A stretch of 64,000 bases of DNA from Turnera subulata (Eukaryota > Streptophyta > Magnoliopsida > Malpighiales > Passifloraceae): the NCBI GenBank assembly GCA_028386065.3, contig JAKUCV010002156.1, positions 13,416 to 77,415 of the forward strand, read 5' to 3'. The notes below the pieces were generated by a model that saw only the letters and a program-made list of their open reading frames with translations, was not told the origin of the DNA and ran no database searches. This document shows positions 12,384-25,126 of the stretch, piece by piece. Within the stretch, counting starts at the first letter, position 1. Each line of letters opens with the position of its first letter. Position numbers and translations under genes: made by a program.

Positions 12384-12555
12384 TTCATACATGGAGCTTA
12401 CATATGAGTTTCTACGATGAAAACCCATACTTCAGAATCTCCGGGACATTCATGATCCGGGCTATGTCCACTTTAGGCTTGCTAAGAAGAAGTATGAGAT
12501 GAGCTTAACCGATTTTAACATGATGTTTGGTTTTGACGCTGAAGGATGGCGAGTA
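12384..12555 (+). pseudogene. Athila-like gypsy ORF1 fragment
   Basis: A plus-strand reading with one internal stop gives MELTYEFL and, further on, YVHFRLAKKKYEMSL and FNMMFGF. This resembles the motif in which an ELTYEFL-like stretch is followed by a FRL...EMSL..FN..FGF block in ORF1 of plant Athila-type Ty3/gypsy elements. It is a short isolated scrap with no LTR nearby and runs directly into a copia fragment. Confidence 0.5.
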
Positions 12556-12760
12556 CCTAGCTGTAGCTTTGGTATAGACTATGATGAAACCTTCTCACCA
12601 GTTGCCATGGTTTTATCCATCTAGATTCTGTTGGCTATAGCAGCATACTATGATTATGAGATATGGCAAATGGATGTCAAAACCGCTTTCCTTAACAGAA
12701 ATCTCTTAGAGGATGTGTATATGACACAGCCTGAGGGTTTTGTCGATCCAAAGAATACCT
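12556..12760 (+). pseudogene. Ty1/copia reverse transcriptase fragment
   Basis: The plus strand encodes GIDYDETFSPVA, then, after a stop near 12624, ILLAIAAYYDYEIWQMDVKT, AFLN and EDVYMTQPEGF. These are the canonical N-terminal copia reverse transcriptase motifs (YxETFSPV, QMDVKTAFLNG, EEVYMxQPEGF). Only about 65 residues remain; the catalytic YVDD region is absent. The fragment is dead. Confidence 0.85.
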
Positions 12761-12976
12761 CTCTACCAAGCGGTCGAGTCTTTCTTGATTAATCGTTACG
12801 TTTAGAAACCTAGGAGGGTTTGGGTCATTGAGAACATGATTGATAGGTGGAGGTTCATCTCTCTCACGAAACCCGTAGTTCTCGGTCCCATCCTCTAGGA
12901 CATCCAAACAACGATACATAAAGCTCCTAGGATTGTTGGTTTTCCCCCCTCTCGTCCTCATCTTGCTCTTCAACAC
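12761..12976 (-). other. Unidentified minus-strand coding remnant
   Basis: An open minus-strand reading of about 70 residues includes RTRGGKTNNPRSFMYRCLD and NHVLNDPNPPRFLNV. It has sensible amino-acid composition and lies next to retroelement scraps, so it may be part of a gag-like protein. I do not recognise the family. Confidence 0.3.
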
Positions 12977-15706
12977 AAAAATCGTAGCTTACGTCACCTA
13001 GAGATTACATGATAGACAAACATTAAAAATTAGCATAACAAAAACAAGCACGGTACAAACAGTGGTGGGCACAAAAATATATACAAAAGGGTCAACATTA
13101 TCACATAACAAGACCAAGGAAATAGTTCTTTATCAGAAGATTAAACACCAAGTTCATCGTTTTTGTAGTTTATCCCCCTTTTGTATTCATATCATAAAGA
13201 CAACTAGCCACTTTTTCACAACATCACTAGAAGACATTTTTTGAAATAAATCAAAATTCACTGTCCAGACATGTATAAAGCCACATTAAAAGCTTACAGT
13301 TGACAATTTATCATCCCCTATTGTTTGAAAAAGTACATCCGTCTATGTTTTTTCTTTCCTGCATAGGCCACATATCGAGCCACATGCCCACAACCCAAAG
13401 CTTCAAAATTTTACTTCATAATTTATATCACCTAACTACACGAAAATTTAGTGTGACATAAGTATTTGTTTTTTATTTCTTTCTTATCGGCACAAAAGGA
13501 ACCAAAAGTTTTCTCTATATTATACTATATAACTAAAACAAGGAAGATTGGGATCAAGTGATTTGTCTGTTTTGCCATAAAATTATTTTAATATGACAAA
13601 TTTTTCCTTAACTATAGTACTAATACTGAAAATAAAGTTAAGCTCAACGTTTCTTTCACTGTAGCAGTATTTTAATTCCCAATCTATTCTTACTTATCAT
13701 TTAATACCTTAATTGCCTTTTGGCTACATTTTATTACCACATCGTTCGTGAAACATTCCCATTTGGCTTATAGTCTTCTTCCACCGTCCAAATAGAGTAC
13801 TGCTCCTCCTCTATTTCTCCATCTTCCTTCATCTCAATCATTCATGTTGCATGTTGCTTTTCATAATCGCCACCTGCACCGAAATTTTTTGATTCATTAC
13901 GGTACAGTAAGTTCCTTTCCCAAAATCCCTATCATTATTCCTTTCTTATAGATTTGTTGCAGGTATATCGGTAAATGATGTAAAAGACAAAATTTCATTC
14001 TTAAACTTGCATGACTCTTTTTAATAATGAGTTCTGTTTACCCAAAGGCAAAGACTAAGAGGGAAGTGATAATTAACATATTTTTGTCCTCTAGCTCCTG
14101 AATGTTATCGTACACAAGCTTCAAAGAATAAAAGTTAGCAATTTTAGCTTGGGTTATTGATTGGGTTTGTCAAGATTGTTATTATTGGGTGCAACTCAAG
14201 TCAAACTCAAATCCAAGAAACTTTAAATGCTAGTTTACTCAAGAACAAAATGCATTCTTCACCCTGTCCTGCAAGCTCTTGCCATGGTGCAGCAGATGTT
14301 AACGATGATTTCGTCACATCACTTTGATAAGGTATAAGTGTTCAGTAAATCAAATTAGATTTAAAACTCTATAGAAGTTTAATCATTCTTTTGTGTTCTA
14401 CAACTTTATGCTGTCAGTTGCGAGAGAAGATGCGCAGGTGAATAATGACATCTGGAAAATAGATTTGTATGCTCTATATTTAGCATTTTAGGAGAAAATA
14501 TTCTTTATTGTTGATGATATCCATTATTTCTATTCTCATAAGCATAAAGCTACAAGTTGATTGCTAATGCATAGAATTCCCAGGTTGTAGAAATCGAGAA
14601 ATGCCATGTACTTTTGGTCACTTATTTGTTTCATGAAGTTATGCATATTGATTTTTGAAAAAAAACAACTGAAGAACCATTTGTCATTTACAAAGAGACT
14701 AATCATTGTACCTTTGTTGTTGCCATGTAATGAAACATGGTATGCTGCTACTTGACTTCTACCGACTCTTTGTCTCACCTCTTTTTCTCTTCTAACACCA
14801 TCTGTAAACGCCGACATCACTGCCATAGTTAGTATCATGCTTGTACCAAACATAGTAGGAGGAATGAATTTTCCAATTAATTGCTTTTTGGCTTTGGGTC
14901 TTTTGCAACCACTTTTTGTTATTTCTGAGTGTTTTTTTTCTCTCTCTTTTGATTTCACTGTGAAGAACAACTTCCCAAAAGTGAATGCACTGTACCACAC
15001 GTGAGTAGTTGTTGCCATAGATGGTGATGTAAATACTAATAGAAGATATTTTTAGCCATCTGTACCAAGCTAGGTTAATGTAAACACTAGATAAGAAAAA
15101 GATGCGTGTAAGAGATCATGTCACCAAATTTTTTTCTTTCTTTGTAACATGGTAGCCAAAGGTATATTTTCCACCGTTGAATTCAGGAAATATAATTAAT
15201 ATCAAACATCAAGATGGTGAGATATGGAGAGGTTACTTACCTGTTTCTCAACCTGACATACATTCTTTTGTTTAAGTGCATGACTATCATAAATTGTAAA
15301 TTCTTAATTTACGCATTCTAGAACACTTCTGATCCTCTTTCTATATCTTCTACCATTAATTGGCTCAATTAGTGGTTTAATGATTGCATCGGTGAAATTA
15401 GTATATGTTGCTCCCAAGCACTACAGAAGCTTAATCAGAATATTGGTTGGAAGGTATAAGCTACAAACTCAGTTATTTCATGTTCATTGAAAATGTCTAT
15501 TAGATTTTCTATTTTCCTAATGTTAAAGCTAACCTGCTCTGTTCTTTATATTTGAAGACTGTAGAGGTGATTATGCCAAACATAGAATCAATGGGCTTGG
15601 CTCATTACTCGAGAATAGAATCCAAGTGTACTACTTCTCTAAGTACTTATCCAGAAAAGTTGTATGTTGTTTCTGATCCAACCTAAGTTTATCCTCCTCT
15701 GAATTG
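12977..15706. other. No gene recognised
   Basis: AT-rich sequence with no convincing coding region or element ends. A 160-codon minus-strand frame at 14536-15018 has no recognisable motif. Short pyrimidine blocks (about 13780-13850) are present. Confidence 0.4.
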
Positions 15707-18115
15707 TAACATTTTAAAAGATAGATGCTGACAATATATTCTTCTGAAAAGAAACATTGCAGAGATAGGATGGGTAGCACTCTGCGTGTATGGTGTGTTC
15801 ACCGTTTAGCAGCAAAGTCCAAAAGAAAATCCTGCCACTATAAGAAAATCATATGGGTCTTGGAAAAATTAATAGGAGACCTTTTTTCGTACATCCCTGA
15901 AAGTAAAAAAAAAAACAAAACAGGAAAAGGGGAAAGAGTAAAGAGAAATTATATATTTATTGAAAGAGAACACCATTCCTATTTGCTCAAAAACAAAAGC
16001 AACAAAAGCAACAACAGAAGGTGTGACTCTTGAACCAAACCGCTCGCGCTAAGGAAAATTCATCACTATGTCTTCAACATCTCCAAGGCTGTAAAGAGCA
16101 GGGAGTGTTTAGTTAGCAGTTGGCCGAGTCACCATGGCCTGCCATTTTTGACACACCTTTAACGAAACTGATGATTCCCATATGGAATGGAATCGACAAA
16201 TGCTGTAGGTATGATAAAACATTCAAGAGGCGATTAGAAATCTTATATTAAATGGATTTTATTTCTGCCAGTTACACACAACACTTTCAAAAATCATGAT
16301 GGCCTAGCTGACAAATAAAGTATTGAATCAACAAATACAAATCAAAAAAATCATGGAATCCTATTAAATAGATTGATGAATGAAATCGCCTAAAAAGTTG
16401 AGAATATACTCTACACACGCAAACAAACTTGCGTATTTTTTCAAAAGGATTACCACTGCATACCTCTTACGAAAAGTGCATCAAGCATGGCAAAAGTGAA
16501 AAAAAAAAGAGAGAAAAGGAACAAGTTAAGATAAAAAACCTATTGGAAGGGGCCTTCCAGTGTTCTGTCTTTCTCCTCCCAAAGACCTTTCTCCACTACG
16601 AAGACTTTTTGTCCCTTCTCCTTGTAAAAAAAAAAAAATCCCATGTGTTTTTTATTTTGGTAAGTAAGAAAACCCTAGGTCTTTCTATTTTATATTGAAA
16701 ATTCAGTAGGTCTACCTCTTGTCTTATTTTTTCTTCTAAAAAGAAAATCGCAAGGAGAGACGGCCGTCACAACCGACCGTGGACCAAATAAACAAGCATT
16801 AAATATCCAATATTTTTTTTCAATTGGAAGCAAGAATCATGCATACAAAATCCTATAGGAAACTAAAGTGCCTTTTCTTTGTTTGTTTTTAACTAGGAAA
16901 TAAAGTGTGTAAACGAATTCAACCCCATATATTTTGGGGTGAGATTCTATCAGCGAGACATTAGGTGGAATCCTGCCACTATAAGAAAATCATATGGGTC
17001 TTGGAAAAATTAATAGGAGACCTTTCTTCGTACATGCCTAAAAGTTAAAAAAAAAACAAAAACAGGAAAAGGGGAAAGAGTAAAGAGTAAAGAGAAATTA
17101 TGCCTGAAGAGCAGGCTCAAGGAGGAAGGCTTGTGCCAGTTATGCCTGAAGAGCATTCATTTGGATAGTGTGTTGCGCTTGAAGCAAGGCGTCTTCAGCC
17201 TCCGGAAGCCTCCACTGAAAATAGTCTACACGCCTCTTAAGAAATTCTGCATCAAGTTCAACTAGCTTCAGTTTTAACTTGAGTTCATCTGTATGAGTTT
17301 CAGGAGCTGTTTCTCTTGTTGAAGGTTCTTAATCTGGCATTCTAGGGACCAGTAGCTCCTCTTGGAATAATGCAAAGCCCTTGCTTTCTCCTCTTGGAAC
17401 CAACACTAGAGGCTCTCTTGGTTCACTTTTTTGCCATCTGCTTGGTAGTTTGATCTGGTGAGTCCGTAATAGGTAATAATAAAGTACCATACAACCGTTT
17501 AACACTGTTTAAAGTTGAAGCATTTTAAATTTTTACAGAGTCAAATTTGAGATAATCTTGCTTTATGTCATTCTTAGTTGTTGTCTTCCAAGCATGAAAC
17601 TTTAGACAGTCACCGCAGGAAAGGTGCGTTGCTCCAGCTAAACAACATTCTCCTCCATTCCATTTTATTGTGAACGAGGTACAACGAGTTGACCCTGTGA
17701 CCCATGATATTCAAATCCAAGATTCTACACCTACTGTCCCAACTAGGCCTAGGAGTAAGCTTATCAGAATCCCTTCCAGAAGGCTTACATTTTGTGGTCT
17801 ATGACATAAGAAGCATAATAGTTTGTGAGCAAAAAGGTGGGGCCAAACAACTATATTTCTGATAGTGTAACATTTTAAAAGATGGATGCTGATAATATAT
17901 TCTTTTGAAAAGAAACATTGCAGAGACATGATGGGTAGCAGTCTCTGTGTATGATGTGTTCACCGTTCAGTAGCAAAGACTAAATAAAGGCCCAAAAAAT
18001 GAGGTATATACACCACAACATACTATTGAAATTTCTCATTGAGTTGTCTGCCATTTTTGAAACACCTTTAACGAAACTGATGATTCCCATGTGGACAGCG
18101 ATCGGCAAATTCAGT
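15707..18115. repeat. Mosaic of duplicated blocks, copy A
   Basis: 15707-15815 recurs at 17868-17980, and 16137-16200 recurs at 18052-18115. 15826-16130 matches about 32250-32575, and 16199-17345 matches 31472-32829 with an internal deletion. A block containing CCACTATAAGAAAATCATAT occurs three times (15836, 16977, 32256). Within 17100-17345 is a broken copy of the minus-strand coiled-coil gene seen intact in part at 32522-32764. The pattern suggests local duplication followed by insertion and rearrangement. No other gene is apparent. Confidence 0.75.
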
Positions 18116-20098
18116 TTCACAAGAATATATTTTCAAAGGCAGGTGTCGTTATCACCCCAACAGTAGCGTACTACTTCCAGCTTTTGTTCATTTAAGTCTT
18201 TGGTCCTAAATACTCCTTCATTTTCATTATAATGAACCATTTTACAATCCAGTATTGACCACTAATGTGCTATGAATATGACTTGAAAATCTCCTCCTAG
18301 AGATCCCTAATTTTGATTTGGTTTATGTAGCAGTGTAACTACCAACGTCATTCCTTCTAAGAGCATAAAATTAGAGGCCCATTTCAAGTACGATGAATTT
18401 TTGGAATGGTTAGTCATGGTCTATTGAGTACATAGACAGATCCTAAAAGAGAGAACAGTTTTGTAGGCAAGACCGTTTCGACTTCCATGCTTACCATATT
18501 ACTGATTCATGCCCTTGGCAAGCTATATATGTTGATGTTATATTTACCTTTTTCCACCTGCTTCCACTGTTTGCATTGCATGCAGCTTTCGCTGCCACTT
18601 TGCTCTCTTTTCCATTTCTATTTCTCTTATCATGGTAGTCAACCCTTCTTTTATTATGGTATTTTTGCCGCATCAACTTTTCTTATTACTACTAAGTTAC
18701 TGCTTCAAGATTTTGTTGCTGCATAACCCTTCTATGACCACCCAGTTGATAACTCGATGGCGGGGTGTTAGGCCACTGGGTGTTGCAAATATTGTCCCAC
18801 CAGTGGACATTTTTTGAATTTGAAAACTTTTGGCAGGATTCTCCTCTGTAAGATAACACACAATTTTGTATCAGTTTTTCCGCAATACAATGCTAAACCA
18901 ACATGAAGCTCTGTTTTGTAGTTCTAAAAAAAAAAATCAATTCCCAATTTTTAAATTCAACATGTCATGTTTAGTATTTGTCTTTAGAAGATGTAATCAC
19001 GTCCTGATTTATTTTCAAGTTTCAGTCCTCTTCTTAACCGAGCAGGGTGAACATATATACGATCCTGAAGCAAGAGGGTAAGGAGATGAAAAATGGCAAC
19101 CTCCCTTATCAACTAGCATCTAAAAAAAAAACTTAACTATGCTTATGTTTACTGTGTTTTTTTTTTAGGAGCCAATAAAACAATTTTAGTGTACTAGCCC
19201 ATAGTTCATTTGGTTATTTGTAGCACAAATTGCTATGCTTGGATTACTGATCACAATCTAGGTCTAAGTGAGCGGAAGCTATGTAAAGATATAAAAAATA
19301 TAATTTAGGATACTGCTATTCAGTATTAAAAAACGATACAAACTGCTATGTAACATAGTTATAAGCTGAGCCCTCCACAAAAGGTTAGTAGCCAACATCA
19401 AGGACGTGATAGCACCTCAGTTGAACAGCTCATGTGTACACTTTCCTTTACTTTTGTTTCATTCCTTTAAGGTGCTTGCTAGCAGAATTGACAGTACCAA
19501 GAAGCATGAAGTTATTGCCTGATTCGTGCTAGCCTGAATTAACAATACCAAGAAGTATGAAATTTATGTCTTATTCTGCACATATGTGATGTAATCTGTA
19601 TTGATATTTGTTTGTTTATTTCTGCAGGCAGCTAGTTTATAAGAATTTGAATAACTTAATTTTTGAAGACGCAAGGTCTACTTATTGACAAAAAGATCAA
19701 ATTCACCGAGTGAGTTGTCTGTTTCATAAAAATTAATAAGCCCGAGATTCTTATTGATTTTGATGTATGGAACTTTTTTGTAAACCACATTGCTGACAAT
19801 GCTTTTTTATTTTTACCTATGGTTGATTTCATCCAGACTTTTATTGATTTTGATGTATGGAACTTTTCTGCAAACACATTGCTAACAATGCTTTTTTTTT
19901 TACCAATGATTGATTTTATTAGCCATGACAAATATCATGAACAAGTGACCAAATGAATGCAGTCGACATTCTTTTGAGGTACAGATGTGCATCTTCACAA
20001 GTGGAGGGTTAAAATGAATTTGTATTTAATCCATTTGTGGATTTCTTGCTTAGATATTAAAAATTTAGATTCAATTGAGAAATTTTGTTCATTGATAC
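18116..20098. other. Non-coding stretch with a 90-bp tandem duplication
   Basis: No gene recognised. The words TTATTGATTTTGATGTATGG at 19751 and 19841 mark a 90-bp tandem duplication that spans about 19751-19930 with a few differences. The remainder is AT-rich. Confidence 0.55.
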
Positions 20099-21717
20099 TG
20101 TGAATACCTGACCCAAAATCACTTGGGCCTATTCACCTATTCCTTACACTTTCTTCATAACTGTCATCCAACATCTTTGGAGTCGCCACCCAAGTTTTAT
20201 TAAAGGACAAAACTCGGAAAAAACCTTCACATGACTCCGTTTAGGAAACTAGATAACGAACCGATGGTGCTGGACCCGGGGATTCATCATGGATGGGAAG
20301 GTGTTAGGCACCCATCCATGTTAGGGCATAACCTTGTGCAATTGAAGGATTTTGTATGCCTTGTGCACTTGTGCAAGTGTGAACAACAAAATACATAATA
20401 ACTAAAACTAAAAAAGAAAGGGGAGAAGAAGAAGATTGGGCTTGCGTTTCCACCACTAGAAACCACCTACGTACCCCGGCGACCGGGTTCAAAGCCCACG
20501 TAGTTATTGACATGGCATCACAACAGTCACATCGTCATAAACATCAACATCTCAGAAGCAAGCGGTCAAGAAAAAGGGATTAGGATTACCTCCTATAGCC
20601 CTCCTCTAGCTCCTTGGTTTGGGTTGTGTCTTCCACACAATTTCCTCCCACTCCTTAACTCAATCTTGGAGTTCTTCTTGATCTACCTCTTGCTGCCTTC
20701 AATGGTTGGTATTACCCACAAAATTCCACCAGAGTTTTGCCTATAGAACTATTTCTTAAACTTGGAGAAGTAGAGTTTCTCCAAGCTCCAAAGCATATGA
20801 AGAGTGTGTGTGTAATAGAATGTGTGTCTTGAAATGTGAGAGGGGGTCCTATTTATAGTGTTTTGGGTAGCCTAGGGGCGTGGACCAGCTTAATGATCAT
20901 TGTAATGGCCAAAAATCTAGGCCAAAACCGAGTAGAATCAAATTAGGAGCAAAATAGGGGGAAAAAAATGCGTTCTGGGAGCATATGACCGCCATGGCTG
21001 GCGGTCATCCTTTGGATGACAGCCAGGCCGGGCGGTCATGGAAAGAAGACCGCCTGGAATGACCGCCCGCGCCTGCGCGTTACACCCGTTCTTTCCTTTT
21101 TCAATCTCGACTCTCCCCTAATTTCTCCCTGATTGATCCTACCGCGTAATTAACCCTTATACTGCCCAGAATCCTCTGTTTTCTTGATTATTACTCCTCT
21201 CGATCATCTCCAAATTGATTGATTACACATTGATTCCCCATTTTAAGCTAAAATCATACCAAAACCACTCTTACTATTAAGGAATGATTTGACTCTGATT
21301 TTCCACGAAAATTAGGGTTAAATTTGTCCGCAAGCAAGGTGTTAATGGGTTGTGCAACTCTGAAAAAATTTCATATTTCATTAATTTGGACCCTTACATT
21401 TATCTTTAACCCAAGAATAAATCATCTCAATATAATTGGGATTAAAGAATAAACAAACAAGCCCAAGCTAATGAATTAAAATACTTTTTTAGCAATTTAT
21501 TCCTTATCATATGTTTTTATCCTATGATTAAATCATCTTATTAATCCTAGGGTCTAAGCACGCAAAGGCCTCAATTACTATAATGCATGAATTCCACTAA
21601 AAATAAACTTCATCCACACTTCAACCCAAGACTAACTCATCTTGCTAGTCTTATGGTTCAAACATGTCTAAAGCCTTATTTAATAGAATTTTCATGGGTC
21701 AAATCTGGGTGTTCGCA
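20099..21717 (-). repeat. Element 1 LTR (3' LTR on the minus strand)
   Basis: Begins TGTGAATACC and ends GTTCGCA on the plus strand, closely matching the right LTR at 28192-29810 along its whole length. It contains the hairpin cluster of ATGACCGCC/GGCGGTCAT words at 20985-21065 and, on minus, a TATA box near 20849-20858. Adjacent purine-rich minus sequence (GAGGGGCATC) at 21718-21728 may be the polypurine tract. Confidence 0.9.
20848..20859 (-). promoter_or_regulatory. TATA box in element 1 LTR
   Basis: The minus strand reads CTATAAATAGGACC, a strong plant TATA element pointing toward gag. The same box occurs in the element 2 LTRs near 33567 and 58597, while the right LTR of element 1 has a weakened version near 28935. 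Confidence 0.65.
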
Positions 21718-21884
21718 GATGCCCCTCGTTGGTGAGTCCTTAAAACTAAGGACGAAGCAACGTAAAGGAACAACCAAATTTGGATAATAGATGTGAGTAT
21801 TGTGGACCAAAGGCTGGAGCATCACATGCTCCATCTCGAGAATCATCTTATCCCGAGGTTTGTGATAGAATTATCTCATCTATC

Positions 21885-22045
21885 AGGGTCTTGGGACTCA
21901 TCTCATCCCAAGGGTTACTAGGAATTGTCTCTTCCCTGGGTCTTGGGACCCGTCAGGTCCCAAGGGTTAACGGGAATCATCTCATCCTGGGGTTTTGGGA
22001 CCCGTCAGGTCCCAAGGGCTACCGGGAATCATCTCATCCCGGAGG
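21885..22045. repeat. ~51-bp tandem array in the element 1 3' region
   Basis: Three units spaced 51-52 bases apart share CTTGGGACC, CCCAAGGG and GGAATCATCTCATCCC words. They lie just inside the 3' LTR (minus orientation). Tandem arrays in this position are a known hypervariable feature of plant LTR elements. Confidence 0.85.
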
Positions 22046-22133
22046 CTTTTCTCATCTTCGTCATCTCGGTGCTCCTCCACGTCGGACATCGTCCCTGGGA
22101 TATCTAGCCCTCAACGTCTTCATCAACTCAATC

Positions 22134-22440
22134 TTAGGGGCATCTGCCCCTGGCAACTCTCATCGGTTATACTTCTACCTTAGGGGTATCTCCCCTTGGC
22201 AACTCTCATCAGCTCTACTTCTGTCTTAGGGGCATCTGCCCCTGGCAACTCTCATCGGCTCTACTTCTGTCTTAGGGGTATCTGCCCCTGGCAACTCTTA
22301 TCGGCTCTACTTCTATCTTAGGGGTATCTGCCCCTGGAAAGTCTCATCGATTCTACTTCTATCTTAGGGGTACATGCCCCTCGCGACTCTCATCGATTCT
22401 ACTTCTATCTTAGGCGTAGCTGCCCCTGGCAGCCTCTTGT
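22134..22440. repeat. 46-bp tandem array in the element 1 3' region
   Basis: TTAGGGGTATCTGCCCCTGG recurs with small changes exactly every 46 bases from 22134 to 22410, about 6.5 units. Each unit carries a short GGGG/CCCC dyad. The array follows directly on the 51-bp array, so two different satellites have grown side by side. Confidence 0.9.
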
Positions 22441-23029
22441 CTCAACTAGTCTAGGTCAAGTGTGTTTATGGATCCCTTGGTTCTTCTTCTACTCAGAGAG
22501 CCTCAACTCAAAACAATCATTCAAAGAATAGGAATATCAGGTTTTCAATAGATTTATCATTCCAAAGCAAAGAATACGTCTAACACATCGCAGGCATATC
22601 ATAGCACATATCATTGCAAATTCAAGAAAAAGAACATAAAATGCCCCTAGATGTACATGTTTTCCTCCCCTCTCTTTTATATTCTCTTTTTCCTCTTCTT
22701 TTCCCCTCCCTCTTAATTTTTTCAGATTTTTTCGAAATTTTTCTTCTGATGAACAGTGCCAGCGGGGCGGTCATAGGGAGGAATCACTGCCACCTCTTGG
22801 CGATCTTCTCTGGATGACCGCCAGACATGGTGGTCTTCTCGTCATGACCGCCCGCGCCGACGGTCGTAGCTCCTGGGCCTCTCTCTTTTTTTTCCTTTTT
22901 GGTTTTTGGGTTTGGGCTTTAGGGTTTTCACGGGTTCTTCCATCTTTCAAACACTTTGAATAAAACTCTAAGGTACCTAAAGACTCTCACAATCCATCAT
23001 AATCCTCTTAACACATATCTAGAACAACC

Positions 23030-24524
23030 ATGGGTGAGAATTTTCTTGCCAAGGTGCTTCAATGGATGACAAGTGTCCCTCGCATAAGCCGTCGGAGCTT
23101 TGTGGTCCTGGGACTCTACATTGTTTCAACTTCGTGGTGTGGCGGTGGAAGAGAACTTGATTCGTGCTGCTGCGAAGTTCTGGGACAAGAGTCGTCGCGT
23201 TTTCCGCTTTGGTCGAGACATGGTGGAGCTTTTTCCTTCCGTTGATGAGTTCAATGGGTGCAAAATTCATAAACGAAGTTGCCATGGTTTCCCTCGCCAA
23301 ACCCGTTTTGAAAGAGGTTAGCAAATTTCTTTTCTTGGCTGACGGGCAAATTGGCTTTCTCCTGGATCAGAACAATTGTCTAGATTTATCAAAAATCATT
23401 GACCAGTATTTTCTTGGAGGTCCGGAATATCACCCAGGGGAGTATGAGGCCGAATGAAAGGAGAAACGAAATCATGCCCTTTCCCTTGTAATGACGCATG
23501 GATTTCTCTTAGTAGGCTTCCCCGGTGTTTGTCCTCTCCGAGTTGGCGCTTTGGTGGCTAAGCTTTTCGATAAAAAGAGCCTAACTCCAGTGATTTTAGG
23601 TGAAACTCTTCACTGCTTAGACAAACTGGCGGACGACCCCTTGGCTCCTATGTCCGAAAGGAGAAACGAAATCATGCCCTTTCCCTTGTAATGACGCATG
23701 GATTTCTCTTAGTAGGCTTCCCCGGTGTTTGTCCTCTCCGAGTTGGCGCTTTGGTGGCTAAGCTTTTCGATAAAAAGAGCCTAACTCCAGTGATTTTAGG
23801 TGAAACTCTTCACTGCTTAGACAAACTGGCGGACGACCCCTTGGCTCCTATGTCCGGTTCTCCCCTCTTGCTTCAGGTATACATTCTCCAACCCTGCTTT
23901 TCTAACTACCATTATCGTCATGCTGATTCTTCATACTTTTTTTTAGATGTGGCTATGTGAACACCTCACATTAATTGAACGCCCCCGAGCCAATCCTCCA
24001 AATTACATCCACCGCGGTTATTCCGTCTTCTTTCACACCATTCGGGATTGGGCCATCTATATGAAGGATCTCACAGGCACACAAATCACGTGGTATTGTA
24101 GGTGGTTGAGGGTGCAAGAGGTAGTCATCCGCACTTTAGGCAAAGACTGGGTACCACACCCGGGTCTAGAGAATTCCACATACTATCGTCCGAATAGGAT
24201 CTTAAGACAATTTGGCATAGATCAAATAGCTCCATCAACTATCCTACCTTCTACAATAGGACCCATGGAGGCTGCTGCCTTAAATGTCATTAAAGGAGGC
24301 TGGGCTCTGGCCTTGAGAGAAGGTACTGGCGGTCACTTGAGATACATCCCTCCTCGGCATACTCAGAGTGGCTGAAAGGGGATGTGGCCGATGTCGAGAG
24401 ATCCTTGCGTCTTGCAAGAGAAGCGTTCTTGGAAGAATCAATGCCCCCAGAATTCAAGTCGTCTTGCCATCTCGCCGAGAAGGCCAATGGCGGCTTGAGC
24501 CATAAACAGCGCAAGAAAAACTGA
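23030..24524 (+). pseudogene. Antisense plant-mobile-domain (PMD-like) gene, element 1
   Basis: On the plus strand, opposite to gag, are pieces of a protein matched by the copy at 35899-37219: ENFLAKVLQWM; FWDKSRRVFRFGRDMVELFP; FINEVAMVSLAKPVLKEVSKF; FPGVCPLRVGALVAKLFDKK; MWLCEHLTLIERP; CRWLRVQEVVI; YYRPNRILRQFGI. The last part, with a WL.EHL helix, CRWL, and Y.P.RVLRQFG followed by small hydrophobic residues, is typical of the plant mobile domain (aminotransferase-like) that occurs in plant retrotransposons and host proteins such as MAIN/MAIL1. A real intron is visible (donor GTATAC at 23877, acceptor TTTTTAG before 23947). The gene is broken by frameshifts near 23090 and 23250-23280, a stop at 23456 and a 200-bp duplication. 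It ends in a lysine-rich tail at 24522. Confidence 0.75.
23456..23855 (+). repeat. Perfect 200-bp tandem duplication in the PMD gene
   Basis: 23456-23655 and 23656-23855 appear identical, with a junction at GAAAGGAG. As 200 is not a multiple of three, the duplication itself throws the reading frame. The absence of differences implies a recent event or an assembly artefact. Confidence 0.9.
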
Positions 24525-25126
24525 ACCTTATTTCAACAAATATCTTTATACACTTATAATGCATGCGAATAAATGAATGAACAAACTCCCTTTATCTTTT
24601 GCTAATCTTTGGATCATTAATGATAATAATGGAACCGAACCCTTGTTGGGCTTCCTACGTACTCATGACCTTTTTTCTTTTCTTTTTCTTTTCTCTTTTC
24701 TTTTTCTTTCTTTTTCGTTTTTTTTATTAAGCTCATGAGATCAGGCTCACGTAGTTCTCTTGTGTTTGCTAGCCCCCAAAAGCCCCTTTCTTTTCCTGGT
24801 CCATTGTTTTATCTCTTCGGATAGGGTCTTCGGCCTTTAAGATGGCTTGATAAAAATGCCAGAGACTTCTATTTGATTGAGGCTTTGAATACTTTTAAAC
24901 TTTCTCAAGATTATTGTTGTTCTGATTAATGTTCCATCTTTAGATTAGCTTCCAGAGATTACGGGGAGTTTGCTATTTACATGAACCATGTATGCAAAAG
25001 ACACCATTGAAATAAAAGAAAGAGTGCCCCCTTTTATTGAAATGGTGAATAACATAACATAAACTTGCCCAATGGCTTATTATAAACTCTTAACAAAGCA
25101 CTCTGCATGGGTCAATACACAAGTCT
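24525..25126. other. Spacer with pyrimidine tract
   Basis: Between the antisense PMD gene and the gag-pro region. It holds a long CTTTT-rich tract (24667-24725) and a block shared with element 2 (CTTCCTACGTA around 24651 and 37346). No coding region is seen. In full-length relatives this is where reverse transcriptase, RNase H and integrase would lie. Confidence 0.55.

Noticed and set aside
14536..15018. 160-codon minus-strand open frame
   Set aside because: No recognisable domain, no supporting splice or promoter context, and composition typical of chance frames in AT-rich DNA.
17630..17760. Possible copia linker fragment (plus strand, Pro/Thr/Arg-rich)
   Set aside because: Too short and without any diagnostic motif.
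20984..21065. GC-rich GACCGCC direct and inverted repeats as a CRISPR-like array
   Set aside because: Spacing is irregular, the words are inverted pairs rather than direct repeats with unique spacers, and they lie in plant LTRs.
21780..22229. 149-codon plus-strand open frame
   Set aside because: It overlies the 51-bp and 46-bp arrays in the 3' region of element 1; repeats explain the openness.
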